Assembly: GCA_905182985.1 (NCBI GenBank)
Contig: CAJJDN010000030.1
Coordinates: 392,432 to 456,431 of the forward strand
Direction: 5' to 3'
From: Paramecium sonneborni
Lineage: Eukaryota; Ciliophora; Oligohymenophorea; Peniculida; Parameciidae
DNA: 64,000 nt
Below are positions 1 through 11,282 of this stretch, piece by piece; position 1 is the stretch's first letter, and each line of letters starts with the position of its first letter. Both the position numbers and the translations under genes were made by a program. The notes beneath the pieces are model-generated. The model did no database searches and was not told where the DNA came from. It saw only the letters and a program-made list of their open reading frames with translations.

Positions 1-29
1 AAGTTACTATGTATAATAAAATATTTAAT

Positions 30-760
30 TCAATCATAAACTCTTCTAAAACCTACATGAGTTTCCACCATATTTGTATCCAATTCAACCTTAGTAGTAT
101 TACCATTCAGAAAATCTTTATCGCAATATAAACTTGAGATTTGCATATTCAGACTTCCATAAACTGTTTGTGTGTCAATTTTTTATTTATTTAATTCGCT
201 ATTTTGTTTGTTTATCTAAATTATAATTCATCTTACATCTGAGAGTAAAACCTTCGTTATTTAATCTTCTTCTCGATATTGATTAGATTTCATTTTTATT
301 AATTCTTCTCTTATCACATTCATATCATCCCTGCTCACCTTTAAATCATCTTTTATTCTATTTAAAATGTTCTATTTTTATATATAATTACTCTATACAA
401 ATAATTTATCAATATGATCTTTCACATTCATTTACATCGAATTCTCGAAACTTTGTTAAATTATTTCGTATTGATCTTATTGTTTTTCTGTTTCTTAATT
501 AGCATTCTTTGAATTTAGAGATGTTAGAGATTATTGATTTTATGATCCCATATGTAACCTCTTCCCTTATTTATGCATATTAATATAATTTTATAAATAA
601 AATTCTTCTGAATATAAAAATTTATAATCCAATCCTGAAATAATCTAAGAATTTTTCCTTCAGAAGATTCCTAATTATTTGTTAAACATTTCTATTTATG
701 ACATAGAGTTTAATCCTAAAACAGAATTTTATGATGTATTAAAAAAAATTACAATAATAA
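30..760 (-). CDS. Hypothetical coiled-coil protein, 5' end uncertain
   Basis: Read leftwards, an open frame (TAA/TAG = Gln) ends at TGA 30-32 with the residues ETHVGFRRVYD. A 21-base intron (216-236, GTAAGA...TTTAG) is needed to remove an in-frame TGA and keep the frame. Upstream the product is rich in Glu, Lys, Gln and Asn and looks helical. From about position 500 to 760 a second frame is equally open, with a GTA...TTTTAG intron candidate near 700-735, so the first exon and start codon (ATG at 578 or further upstream) are not settled. No domain recognised. The last residues of the gene lie close to the window edge but the stop is inside it. Confidence 0.5.
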
Positions 761-900
761 AAACAATCTGCATTCAGTAATTATAAATTGATGTCTCATC
801 TAATACTCTTTTTAATTATTTAATTAATGATATTCAGATAATATTCTATATATTTAAATCTCTATATGTAAATGATATTTATATAATGAAGTAATTTTTA

Positions 901-1416
901 TCAACATTATTTTCTAATTTGATCAGGTGGTCGCTGACCTGATGTTGAAAACTTACTTTTTCTTGTTTCTTTCCTTGAGATTAATTAAATAGGTTCTTCA
1001 GATTCACTTCCATCATCATTCTTTACTTGTACTAGTTTAGAAAATTTAACTTTTTTGCCAATCAGTTTTTCTGATTGAGTTTTTTGAGGATTCTCAAAAA
1101 AACATGTGGGACTGTTTCGATCAGTTTGTTTTCCTAAAATGAAATCAATACTATCAAAACCAAGTTCTGTGGTTTCTGTTTTTATTTTTGTACTAGAATT
1201 ACAAAGATATTTATCAGGTAAACTGAATGGGTCAGAAAAGAAATCCCATTTTTTTAAGGATTCTTGTCCGACTTTAGAAAGACTTTATTTATGTTCCTAA
1301 ACATCGGTAAAAAAGTTGGATAGTTGAGGTTAACTTGAGTTATGTTTGTGATTTGATCTAACATAATATGGTTTTTAAGGGGTTTTGAATTCAGCAAAAT
1401 GGAAATCATAATTCAT
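901..1416 (-). CDS. Hypothetical 171-residue protein
   Basis: One uninterrupted ciliate-code frame of 172 codons runs from ATG at 1416 to TGA at 901-903. It starts MNYDFHFAEFKTPQKPYYVR and contains an aromatic patch (KKWDFFSDPFSLPDKYL) near residue 60. Near the C-terminus is an acidic stretch with serines followed by a basic tail (RKETRKSKF). The composition is clearly that of protein, with several Trp, Cys and Pro. No domain recognised. The gene lies 22 bp downstream of the stop of the kinase gene on the same strand, so its promoter must overlap that gene's 3' end. A plus-strand open stretch at about 1106-1300 is its antisense shadow. Confidence 0.6.
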
Positions 1417-1438
1417 TTCTAATTATTTTTTTATAAAA

Positions 1439-2446
1439 TCATATCACTTATTGAAATTTAATTTTATTACTCGCACTCATGATATTCTAAGCAATACTCG
1501 CTAATTATGTTGAACAATCTTATATATTCATTTGATTCAAATATTATAAAACTTAATTAATATTAGGTCTTTCTTTTGGATTCATTCGTAACATATTATC
1601 AACTAAAGGTTATATATATTTAGGTAATGTAGATAAGACTTTTTATAATTTAGGTTGTTTATCATTAACAAATTCCAAATACATAGGCAATGATGAAACA
1701 CCTTTCCAATTAGATTCCTAATATAAAATGTAAATTTTACATTCAAACTTCCTAAAAGTTCAGCAATTTGAGACATGATTTCAATTTCTGATCTGCCATC
1801 AAATAAAATTTTTCCTGTGAATAATTCTACTAATGTACTACCAAGAGACCAGATATCAATTGATGCATCATATTCTTTTAATCCAAAGAATAATTCAGGT
1901 GCTCTATAATTCTTGGTACAAGTTTAAGGAGTCATTAAATCTCTAATCTATGTTGAAATTCCAAAATCTCCTAATTTAATTTAGCCTTCTGCTGTAACAA
2001 AGACATTGCTAGGTTTAATATCTCTATGAAGAATGTTTTATTAATGTAGATAATTCAAAGCTTAACAAAGCTCTCTAAAGATATAGAGTTGACAATCTTT
2101 TAAAGAGAATAATAATTCATGAAGTGGTGCCATATACTCCATTGTTAAACATAAGTATTTTTTGTATTCAAATTTTTCGGTAAAGGCATCTATAAAATTC
2201 ACAACATTAGGATGATTTAACGTACTTAAAAACTTATATTCATTTAATTAGGTATGATCTTAAGGGTCAGATGGCTATAAAAAATTCAAATTTTTTACTT
2301 ACTTTTCTGTAATATCTTTTTAACACTAAAGGGGTGTGTTTCTTATTTGGAGGATCATTTTCTGATCTTCTTTCAATTAAGTATACCTTTCCTGCATAAC
2401 CTTTGAATAGACATTTTATTTTTATATAACTCTGATTCTGCTACAT
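1439..2446 (-). CDS. CDK/CMGC-like Ser/Thr protein kinase, 318 aa
   Basis: Protein kinase domain over nearly the whole length. A glycine loop is visible as GYAGKVYL, and the ATP-binding lysine is probably the K in LVLKRYY. The catalytic loop is HRDIKPSN, the Mg motif GDFG and the APE motif YRAPEL. The run after it (DIWSLGSTLVELFTGKILF, then LLG) is characteristic of CMGC kinases such as CDKs. Two introns, 2275-2302 (28 bases) and 1718-1740 (23 bases), keep the frame; the exons sum to exactly 319 codons including TGA. There is no long N- or C-terminal extension, so it is a compact single-domain kinase. I see no PSTAIRE-type cyclin-binding helix, so calling it a true CDK would be inference. Confidence 0.85.
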
Positions 2447-2818
2447 TTTTATTTTGATTTTAAATTTAATTATTTCTACTTTTTGTTTTCAATCTTTGCT
2501 CAAAATGTATAAAATATTCGATATTCTTTAATCATTACTCATAAGTTGGGTCACTTTTATGAAGGAATAATTGATTAAGTAATATAAATTTCAATAAAAT
2601 TTATTGTGTATTAACTGAAATAACTGTTAATTATTTATATTTAGTAATTAATTTTTTAATATATGAATATTTAATGTACAAAGAATATTAAGTTTCATTT
2701 GTGTGCTTCAGAAATGTATATATATAGTATAATTTTGAATTCTTATAATTTGTTATCTAATATTGCAAATGTTTGGATTAAATGAAAAAAAATTTAAAAA
2801 TTTAGATATTATTTTTTA

Positions 2819-3386
2819 ATGGTTAATCTCCGCCTCTAAAAAAGATTGGCTGCTACCTAATTAAAGGTTGGTGTTAATAGAGTTTGGTTAGACCCAAATG
2901 AAGCAAGTGAAATCAGTCTTGCAAATTCAAGAATGTCAATTAGAAAATTAATTAAAGATGGTTTGATTATGAGAAGATTGAGAACAATACATTCAAGAGC
3001 TAGAGCAAGAAGATTCCTCGAAGCAAAGAGAAGAGGTAGACATACAGGTACTGGTAAAAGAAGAGGTACTAGAGAGGCAAGAATGCCAACTAAAGTTCTT
3101 TGGATTAGAAGATAAAGAGTATTGAGAAGATTGCTCAGAAAATATAGAGCTGCAAAGAAAATAGACAGATAATAGTAAATGTATTTAATAAGTTAGATAT
3201 CATGAATTTTATTTGGCTTCTAAGGGTAATCAATACAAAAACAAAAAGGTTCTTATTGAAGCTATTCATGAAACTAAATAAGAAAAAGTTAGAGTCGACA
3301 AAATTGAGAAGGAATAAAATGATAGAAGAGAAAAGAATAAGGCTCAAAGAACCAAGAAAACATAAAACAAATTTGCTGCTGAATGA
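2819..3386 (+). CDS. RPL19: 60S ribosomal protein eL19
   Basis: Large-subunit ribosomal protein eL19 of the cytosolic ribosome. The start MVNLRLQKRLAA matches the family N-terminus, followed by [11 protein letters not shown], the arginine-rich [16 protein letters not shown], and KIDRQQYHEFYL. The glutamine of LRLQKRL is encoded by TAA, which supports the ciliate code. A 22-base intron (3175-3196) splits the gene; without it the frame is lost just after AAKKIDR. The C-terminal third is a Lys/Glu/Gln-rich helix, as in other eL19. It has 181 residues, slightly shorter than the roughly 196 of animals. The next ribosomal gene follows on the same strand 164 bp downstream. Confidence 0.95.
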
Positions 3387-3550
3387 TATTTACAAATTTA
3401 GTACAATAATAAATTATTTGTTATCATAATAATATAATTGTGTATATGGTGTTCATAGCTCTAGAAGTAGAAGACAAGAATAATGTAATTAAATTATGAG
3501 ATGATTCATATTTTCTATATTAAAAAAAGATTTAAATTAATTTTTAGACA

Positions 3551-4101
3551 ATGGTAACTATAACAATTAAATAAAGGCTGACGCTAAAGAATAACCAGTC
3601 CAATAATCAAAAGGTAAAAAGGGAAAGAAAACTGGAGAAGAAACAACATAATAAGTAGTAGCTACATTAGGACCAAATGTGGCAGGAAATGAATTAGTAT
3701 TTGGAGTAGCACACATCTTGTCTACATGGAATGATACTTTTATACATATCACTGATTTGACAGGTAGAGAAACATTAGCCAGAGTAACTGGTGGAATGAA
3801 AGTTAAATCAGATAGAGAAGAATCATCACCATATGCAGCTATGCAAGCAGCTAAAGATGTTTATGAAAAGTTGAAAACACTCAAAATTAATGCTTTACAT
3901 ATAAAATTAAGAGCTAGAGGAGGTATAACACATTTTTTAATTCATTAAGGTGTTGACACAAGACAACCAGGACCAGGTGCTTAAGCTGCTTTAAGAGCTT
4001 TGGCTCGTCTTGGACTCAAAATTGGTAGAATTGAAGATGTGACTCCTATTCCTACTGATTCTACAAGAAGACCTGGAGGTAGAAGAGGAAGAAGATTGTG
4101 A
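3551..4101 (+). CDS. RPS14: 40S ribosomal protein uS11 (S14)
   Basis: Small-subunit protein uS11, which contacts 18S rRNA on the platform. Conserved segments are [67 protein letters not shown] and the C-terminus [17 protein letters not shown]. Two introns are inferred: 3554-3576 (23 bases) directly after the ATG, so the initiator codon is a mini-exon, and 3923-3949 (27 bases) inside RARGG/VDTRQ. Both end in AAG rather than the usual TAG. Removing the second restores the exact family spacing before PGPG. TAA encodes the invariant Gln of PGPGAQ. 166 residues. Confidence 0.95.
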
Positions 4102-4148
4102 AAAAGTAAATATACATACAGTAAATAAATGTACATATTAATTAAATT

Positions 4149-5176
4149 ATGATATTTGATCTCTAACCACCATCTCCTTCCTTGTCCCCAAATTCTAAGA
4201 CCAGATTTTATTAGGATTAATTAGACAAAGCACATTAAGTTATAGATCAATTAGAGCTTTTATTATCAGAGAAAGAGCATTAAAAAAAGATTCATCAAAC
4301 GACTTATAATAATATTGTCATTCCTCCTCTTTAATTGAAATAAATTGATTCGGAAAGGTCAAAAAGTTATATGTCTATTCCCTTATAATATTCTACACCT
4401 AGAGATAGGAGAACAAGACTTTCTTTGGGAGGCTTAGATTCGGCAAGATATATTGAAGAAATGAAAAATAGGCATTCAGAAATTATTTTGTAATCTAAGG
4501 AAGACAATATTTACAGAGAGTAAAAAAATAAAGAACTCAATGATCAAATTTAAGAATTAAAATCAGAATTGATTTTTTGCTAGGAAAAGCAATCTATTAC
4601 TAAAAAAGAAAAATAATCAACTGAATAAAAACTTGATATTTTGAATGCCCAAATATAAGCTATTTAAATGCAATTAACAATCTCGAAAGAAAAAGGAAAA
4701 CATCTATAAAAAAAGATTAAGTAAATTAATCATAATAATGAAATTTTGGAAGAAAATGAAGAAGACAAGTAAGAGTAATCAGAAAATCAAAAATAATTGT
4801 AAAAATAAGTATAACCAGTTTCTTTAATCATATAATAAAATAATAATAGCCATAAGAAATTAATAGGATCTTTGTAATAAGAAATTTAACTATTGGAAAA
4901 TAAAAAATAAAAATACTTTAACCAGGTAACTAATTCCTAATTTGAAGAAAAGTAGATCGAGGTTAAAGAAGATCACTTTAATGATCGATAAAACTTAGAT
5001 GTAAATAATTTAAGTTATTTTAGATTGAAGTTTCTTAAAATCAAAATATTCTGATAACTTCAGATTCTGGTGCTTAACTTAATACTTTTACAGAAGAAAA
5101 TATCAGTTCAATTAATTCTTTTAGAGCTAGAGGACATCGAAAAAATAGAAGTTGTGAATCCTGCTAAATCTTCTGA
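4149..5176 (+). CDS. Hypothetical coiled-coil protein, 334 aa
   Basis: Starts MIFDLQPPSPSLSPNSKTR, a proline/serine-rich head, followed by roughly 200 residues rich in Glu, Lys, Gln and Leu that read as coiled coil. A serine-rich tail ends RGHRKNRSCESCQIF. One 23-base intron (5001-5023) brings the length to a whole number of codons. No domain recognised. Filament, basal body or scaffold roles are common for such ciliate proteins, but nothing here identifies one. Confidence 0.6.
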
Positions 5177-5202
5177 TTTTATAATATAGTTTTAATTAAT
5201 TA

Positions 5203-6754
5203 ATGATTATCGATAATGAAAAATAATAGATACGAGAACTTTTTGCAAATGATCAGAAATATGCTTAAAATGAAAAAAAGATCTAAAATGATTTCATAGT
5301 TTCGATGCAAGTTGCAAAATATGAGTTAAAAAATAGAGATGATCCATTACTTATATAAGCAGGTCTAATTTTGATTTTTATCCTTAGGTCTAACTGAGTA
5401 AAAATAATCCGTTTTTATTATATAAGGCAAATTTTAGACTGAAAATAATATAAGGTCAATCACATATTATATGATCTCTTAATTGCAGAATTAAAAAAAT
5501 TAGTAAATATTCCATAATACTTTTAAGAGAGTTCTTTATCATTTACATTAATACAGAGTTGAAAACCTATTTGAATCTATCTAAATTTTATTCAATTTTT
5601 AAAGAATTTCCTTGTATCTATTTTGAAAATCTTTAAAAACTTTTTATACTACATGGTAACATTTTCATTAAATCATGGTTTTGGTTTCAAAATAGTATTT
5701 AAATAAAAGTCTTGAAATAAAAAACCATTTATCTTGATAAGTAAAATATAAACAATAAAAGACTAGAGTTGCGTAATTGCTGAATTATCAGTTTTTCAAA
5801 AAATAATAATTTGAGAAAATGCCTGCTTATTGTAAGGATTCTTCTTATCAATAATTTTAATAAGCATTTAATGGAAATCATTAAAAAATTGTCCAATAAT
5901 CAACAAATTAACTTTATAATCTTGAATTGGATCAATATGAATTTACAAATAAAGGAATTCCATTAATTATTGATCTATGTGTTACAAAATTATTATAAAA
6001 TCCTTAAAATATTCAATTAGAAGGAATATTTAGGTTATGCTCTGCATAAACTCAAGATAGATAGTTTGAAAGTTTTTTAATTTAAAAATAGTATTCAGAA
6101 ATACTAGATTTCGACAATATCATAGTTATAGCAAATTTTATAAAGAGAGTTTTAGATAAATTAAAGTATTCAGTTGTTCCGTATTAATTTTATAATTAAA
6201 TAATTTCTATAAAGCAATATTTTGTTCAAGAAACTTAGGCATTAATTTAGTAGTTCCCAATTCTGAATAGAAACCTATTTACTTTAATTATATTACTGCT
6301 ATAACTGGTGGCTTAAAATTCTGATATCAATAAGATGACGTCAAGTAACTTATCTATTGTTTTTGGGATAAGTTTAAGTAGGCCACTAGAATATGAATAA
6401 GCTAATATTTAAGAACAATATTAAAAGTATAATTCTTTAAAGTATACTTTAGAATAAAAATAATAAATTAGTTTATTTAATTCATAATTGATAATGCTTC
6501 TGAAATATTTCCAAATTAAATAATTAATGATTTTTTACTAGAAACAGGGGAAGAATAAATAGAGTAACAATGAGAATAAGTAAATCATCATTTTAAAATT
6601 ATTTAAATGTTATTTAATTAGCATATATTTTTAAATCATCATTATTTTATTTAAAACATTTTGCAATTTAAACTAAAGGAATTTGAAAATTTATATTAAA
6701 AATTAAATAAAAATTAAATTAAGAGTTTAGTTATATTAGAGTATAATAATTTGA
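5203..6754 (+). CDS. RhoGAP-domain protein
   Basis: Probable GTPase-activating protein for Rho-type GTPases. The C-terminal half has the RhoGAP pattern: GIPLIIDLCVTKLL, then EGIFRLCSAQTQ (the R would be the arginine finger), FIKRVLDKLKYSVVP, and NKMTSSNLSIVFGISL, which matches the family's conserved NxM...NLA.VF helix. The N-terminal half is Gln/Lys-rich. Introns at 5363-5387 (25 bases) and 5741-5766 (26 bases) are well supported. Between about 5470 and 5640 two frames compete and at least one further intron is needed, so the exon structure there is unresolved. The end is taken as the first in-frame TGA and is approximate. Confidence 0.65.
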
Positions 6755-7053
6755 ATAAAAACCTTTACAAATGAAATAATTTAATTCTAAGTAATATAAT
6801 AGTATTTATGGATCTGAATCTTTTTAAATAATACCTTTGTATATATTTATATGGGTTTCTTAATTAATTAAAATTTCATTTAAGGTTTATTGAGTAAAGA
6901 TTTTAAAATGAATAAAGATATTTAAATGTCAACTAAAGAGAATAAAATAATTAATTAAGCATTAAATATCATTGTTTTTAAAAATATATACTATAGTAAG
7001 TAATGAAATTATTGACCATTAGGGTAAACTATTAATTATATCTAATTATAAAT
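6755..7053. other. Intergenic, no gene seen
   Basis: Very AT-rich sequence between two convergent genes. No frame with convincing protein composition and no repeat seen. Confidence 0.5.
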
Positions 7054-9197
7054 TCAAAATTAAAATAATCCTCCAACCTATTAGTTAAATGCATAGTCCT
7101 CTAATTCTTCTAATTCTTCACTTTGAGCATCTTAGTTGAATGAATCATTTTCAAAAGATACTTATTCTTCAAATTTATATTTTTAATATTACTATTACTA
7201 AATTTTTAATAAAATGAGTACTTTTTATTAATTATGTTTCAATAAATTTGAAACAGAGGTAGAACTATTGATTTCAAAGGTTAAAGCACTGCACCATGAA
7301 TCCAAATTATCTTAAACTAATTAATCATAACTTCTAAAAAGATATAAAGATAAATATACTTTAAATTTGCCCATAATTATTGATTTAAAGAGTATTTTTC
7401 TATAGATTGATTATTGCCACCACAAGCATACAAGTTATTATCAAATATAACTAATTTATTCCTTAGATCTCTTCCTTCATTCATTCTACTTAAAGTTTTA
7501 ACTACTTATTCATTAACATCATAAACTTATAAATCATATGAAAATCCTTGATTTGACCTAGGATTAAAATAATAATAATAAAAGTTACCCTCCTCCTAAA
7601 ATAAGGATTTTATTATCATCATAAGAAATAGCAGCAGCATTACTAAAACCTTATTTAAATTTCACGTCTAAAACTTTCCACTAATTTTCTTTAACAGAAT
7701 ATCTTTCAATTGTATTTAATCTCTCTCTTCCATCAAAACCTCCAAATACATATATATATTTATTTATAGCAGCTGCTGCAGCAAAGGCACATTTTTATTT
7801 TTATAAAGGATCAATTATTTTCCATTCATCGGAAACCAAACTATATTTTTCACAACATGATAACATTTGTTTAGCAGATCCATCATATCTATATAATTTT
7901 ATTAAATGTTACCCTCCTATAGCATAAACAAATCCATCAAGATATACACAAGCATGCTCTTTTCTTGGAAAGTACATACTTTTTAAAGCTTGTGATTAAA
8001 ATCCTTTAGATGGTGATATTAACATTGTATTTCTACTAACTCCTCCTCCTGTTATTATTATATCACCACTTGGTAAACTTACAGCAGCTGCATAATAATT
8101 ATATTCTAATGTATTCTATTATTTTATTTTTATATACATTAGGCATTTATTTATATATCCATTCATTATTTTCTATATTATATATTAATATTTTATGTTT
8201 ATCACCAAAAAAGCATATTTAAGGATTAGATACGTCTTTCTTAAATTAACCAAATTTTTAAATTTCATTTATTAATTTCTAATCAAATACCAATTTTGGT
8301 AACTTTTTTATCTCACTAATCTTTAATTACTTTTATTAAGCCACATCTCTATCTACTTACTCTTCTAAATCATCTATTTCTTTTATTAAATCATTGTTTT
8401 TTAATGCTTTAACTCCCTCTATTTAGTTTTTTTATAATATTTACTTAATTCTGCTTATTTCTAATCTAATTTTGCTGTTAAACTTGCCATATTTGTCAAT
8501 AAAGATTAATTAAATGCTAATTCTTAATCTATCTATTCACATTCTGTATTAAATATCTTTTACTGTTAATCCCTTAATTCTTACCTTCTTTATTCAACCT
8601 TTTTAATTAATCTATCAAATTACTCATCTAATTATTGCATCTAAAAATTTATGAATTTCAATACCAATTTCACATTTTCTAATTGCAATTGTTCTTTACA
8701 ATTATCAAATCCTTTTACCTACTTTTCTAAAATCTCAAATTAAGTTTTTAATTTTGATTAGATCTTTCCTAATCGATTTTATTATAAAGACACTAATCTA
8801 TATATTAATCTAATACCAGAATGCTCATATTTAAAAAACTTATGACCATAATGCTCTGCTATACATTCAGTGCACATATTTGATTAATCATCTTCACAAA
8901 AAAATTATAATGGAAGTTTTGTATGAATTGGGCATAATTCGAATTTTTTTCTAATAATTATACTATTATTTACTATACTTCCAAATGCTTGGAAGCTAAA
9001 TCCATTGCAACATAATTTTTGCTTAATAAGTGTGGTTTCACATGGGGTTCATGCTTTGTTCTACAAAGTGGACATTCAATTCTCTTATTTACATTGTATA
9101 TTGATTCAAGACATATAGAACAGTAAGTATGACCACAAAGTAGATTTCTTGCCACTCTATTTTGTGCATATAATTCCCAACACATTGGACATTCCAT
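7054..9197 (-). CDS. TRIM-like RING/B-box/coiled-coil/kelch protein, 671 aa
   Basis: Likely E3 ubiquitin ligase. Residues 1-60 form a C3HC4 RING: CPMCWEL, CGHTYCSICLESI, CPLCRTKH. A B-box-like Cys/His cluster follows (CPIHTKLPLQFFCEDD, CTECIAEHYGHKF), then about 200 residues of coiled coil, then kelch repeats recognisable by their di-glycine turns (IITGGG, VYAIGG, YVFGGFDGRER, ILILGGG, YACGGNN). Five introns (8951-8973, 8419-8444, 8116-8137, 7558-7588, 7334-7359) leave exactly 672 codons. The short open frame at 7054-7374 is the last exon, ending in an acidic stretch and VGGLFQF, not a separate gene. Kelch propellers usually bind substrate, so substrate recognition by this part is inference. 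Confidence 0.85.
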
Positions 9198-9728
9198 TTA
9201 TTTATTTAAATTATTTATATTCTTCTAATTGTTTAATTTCTTAATATTCTTTTTTATCATAACACATATGTTCAACTGCATTATTAATAATAAAAATATT
9301 TCATAATATTAAAATAATATGTTTATAATTATTAGTTCAATTTCCTCTTTATTTATAAGGATCTAATTTTACTAATGTATAAAAATTAAAGTTTTAAAAA
9401 CTATAGATTAAAAATAAATTATAAAACTATTATAAGATTATAAGATGATGCTTAATTAAATTTATAATATAGTCGCTGTCTTTTATATAAGACAATAAAA
9501 CCAAAGAACTTCTCGTCAAATTCTTTTAAACTTTAAAAAATAAATATTTATATTTCCTTCTAAAATAATAAAATATATTAATTAATTTATAAATTTTGTA
9601 AAATTTAAATCTAGCTCTGAAATTATTGATTCAAAATAAATTTATATCCTTTAAAATAGATTAATAGATTTATTTTAGACTTATAAATCAAATTTATTAA
9701 TTAAATTTATTGAATTATAATTATTTTA
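9198..9728. other. Intergenic between divergent genes
   Basis: About 530 bp of very AT-rich sequence upstream of both the RING/kelch gene and the decayed kinase. It must hold the promoter of the former. No convincing coding frame. Confidence 0.5.
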
Positions 9729-11203
9729 TGCAAGCTCCATTCATGCCCTGTATCCTTGATAATTATCTTCTAAAAAGTGCTCATTCAATAGGATCAGGGA
9801 TCAATATCCTACAAATTAATAAATTAAAAAAAACTATGAAAGGGAAGTAGAAGTCTTTCACTATGTATTAGTATTAGAATTATGTGATTGTATTTTTTTT
9901 TAAATAGCATCTCTAAAGTAATATTTAGAACATTGTTCTTCTATTAATGAAGAGCAAGCCCTCGATATATTTACCTAAATTTATAATGGATTTTCTTGGT
10001 AAATGGTTATTAAGTAATTTTAGTTTATAAAATCAAAAATACTGTCATAGACATATTAAACCATAAAATATAATGATCAAAAATAGTTGTATCAAAATAA
10101 TAGATTTTGGTTTTTGTAAGAAATTAAACTATCTCGAAAATATTTAATAACATACAAAAGTCGGAACTTAAGGATATCAAGCCCCAGAAATTATGAGAGG
10201 GGATTATGACCCTCAAAAATCAGATATTTATTCATTGGGTATTGTTTTTTTATGAAATCCTTTATGGATTGTAAAAGCTTTAGAATCCTCAAGAATTTAC
10301 ATATTCTTTAGATAAAAAAGTTAGCGAAATGACAAAGACTTTAATTTAAATGATGCTATAAATTGATTCTAATGACAGGATTACTTGGAAAGATATTGGA
10401 CCCTTTTTGAATGCAATAAAAAATAATTTTGGGGGTGATAAAGTTTATTAGATGTAATTAGATGAAAATTTAGAATAAAAATTTAATATTTTATAATAGA
10501 CTCTTTTATAATGTCAAAAATTTAGCAAGGAAATAAATAATTATTCTACTTAAACTTTAAAACTTTTATTAATTAAAAAAGTGATTTTAGAATTTGAATA
10601 AAAGAAATTAGAACTTGAAGAATAAAAAGAAAAATTAGAAAATGCAATCAAATAGGTATAAGATGATTTAGATTTTTCGTTACAAAAATTATAGATGCTT
10701 TTTTTAAAAACAAAAATAAATAAATTAATATCAAATTTAGAAGATTAAAGATAAAGATCTCATAATGAAAATAGAGAGATTTATCATGAGAAAAGAATTT
10801 TAGTAAGTGAAATGAATAATAATTTCTTCATAAAGGATTTTACTTATTTGAATGAAGAGCTTTTCAATGAATAATCTAAAAATTGTAAATAAAATTTAGA
10901 AAAAGAAATAAATTATTGTTTCTCATTATTCTTCAATTCTGAATTTGTTTTAAATAAATATTCATTGTAAATTAAAATGTTGAAAATAAATATCTTAATA
11001 ATTGTAAATTCAGAAAAAGATTTTGTAAAAATAAATTAATAAAATAGAGTTAAATTAAGGATGAATTATTCAATAACTAATTAATAGATAATAAAGAGCT
11101 TAGCATTATAGAAATAATTAAAAAAATATAAGATGAAAATTAGGCTGAAAAATTTGAAAAAAGTCTTTTAAATTTATATTAAGCTAAATTATTGTGCTAA
11201 TGA
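9729..11203 (+). pseudogene. Decayed ULK-like protein kinase with frameshift and HRD to HRH change
   Basis: The C-lobe of a kinase is plain: INEEQALDIFTQIYNGF, then HRHIKPQNIMI, IIDFGFCK, GTQGYQAPEIM, SDIYSLGIVF, and DSNDRITW near the domain end, followed by a long coiled coil. Four signs of decay are visible. The catalytic HRD reads HRH (CAT at 10052-10054). A run of seven T at 10245-10251 throws the frame into TGA; six T would keep it. The N-lobe has no glycine loop or VAIK lysine. A TGA lies upstream of the surviving N-lobe frame, so the given start is nominal. Introns 9890-9907, 9999-10023 and 11025-11047 still look spliceable. The extra T could be a sequencing error, but the other changes could not all be. 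Confidence 0.65.
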
Positions 11204-11282
11204 TCTATTTATCAATTATTAAAATTTCATTATTAGGTCATTAGAAATTACAATGAAATAAAATATATTAACATAATAAGGT

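Noticed and set aside
1106..1300. Plus-strand frame of 64 codons
   Set aside because: Antisense to the well-supported 171-residue minus-strand gene; no ATG-based coding signal of its own.
7054..7374. Separate small minus-strand gene beginning at ATG 7374
   Set aside because: A 26-base intron at 7334-7359 joins it in frame to the kelch gene, which otherwise lacks a stop; the ATG is chance.
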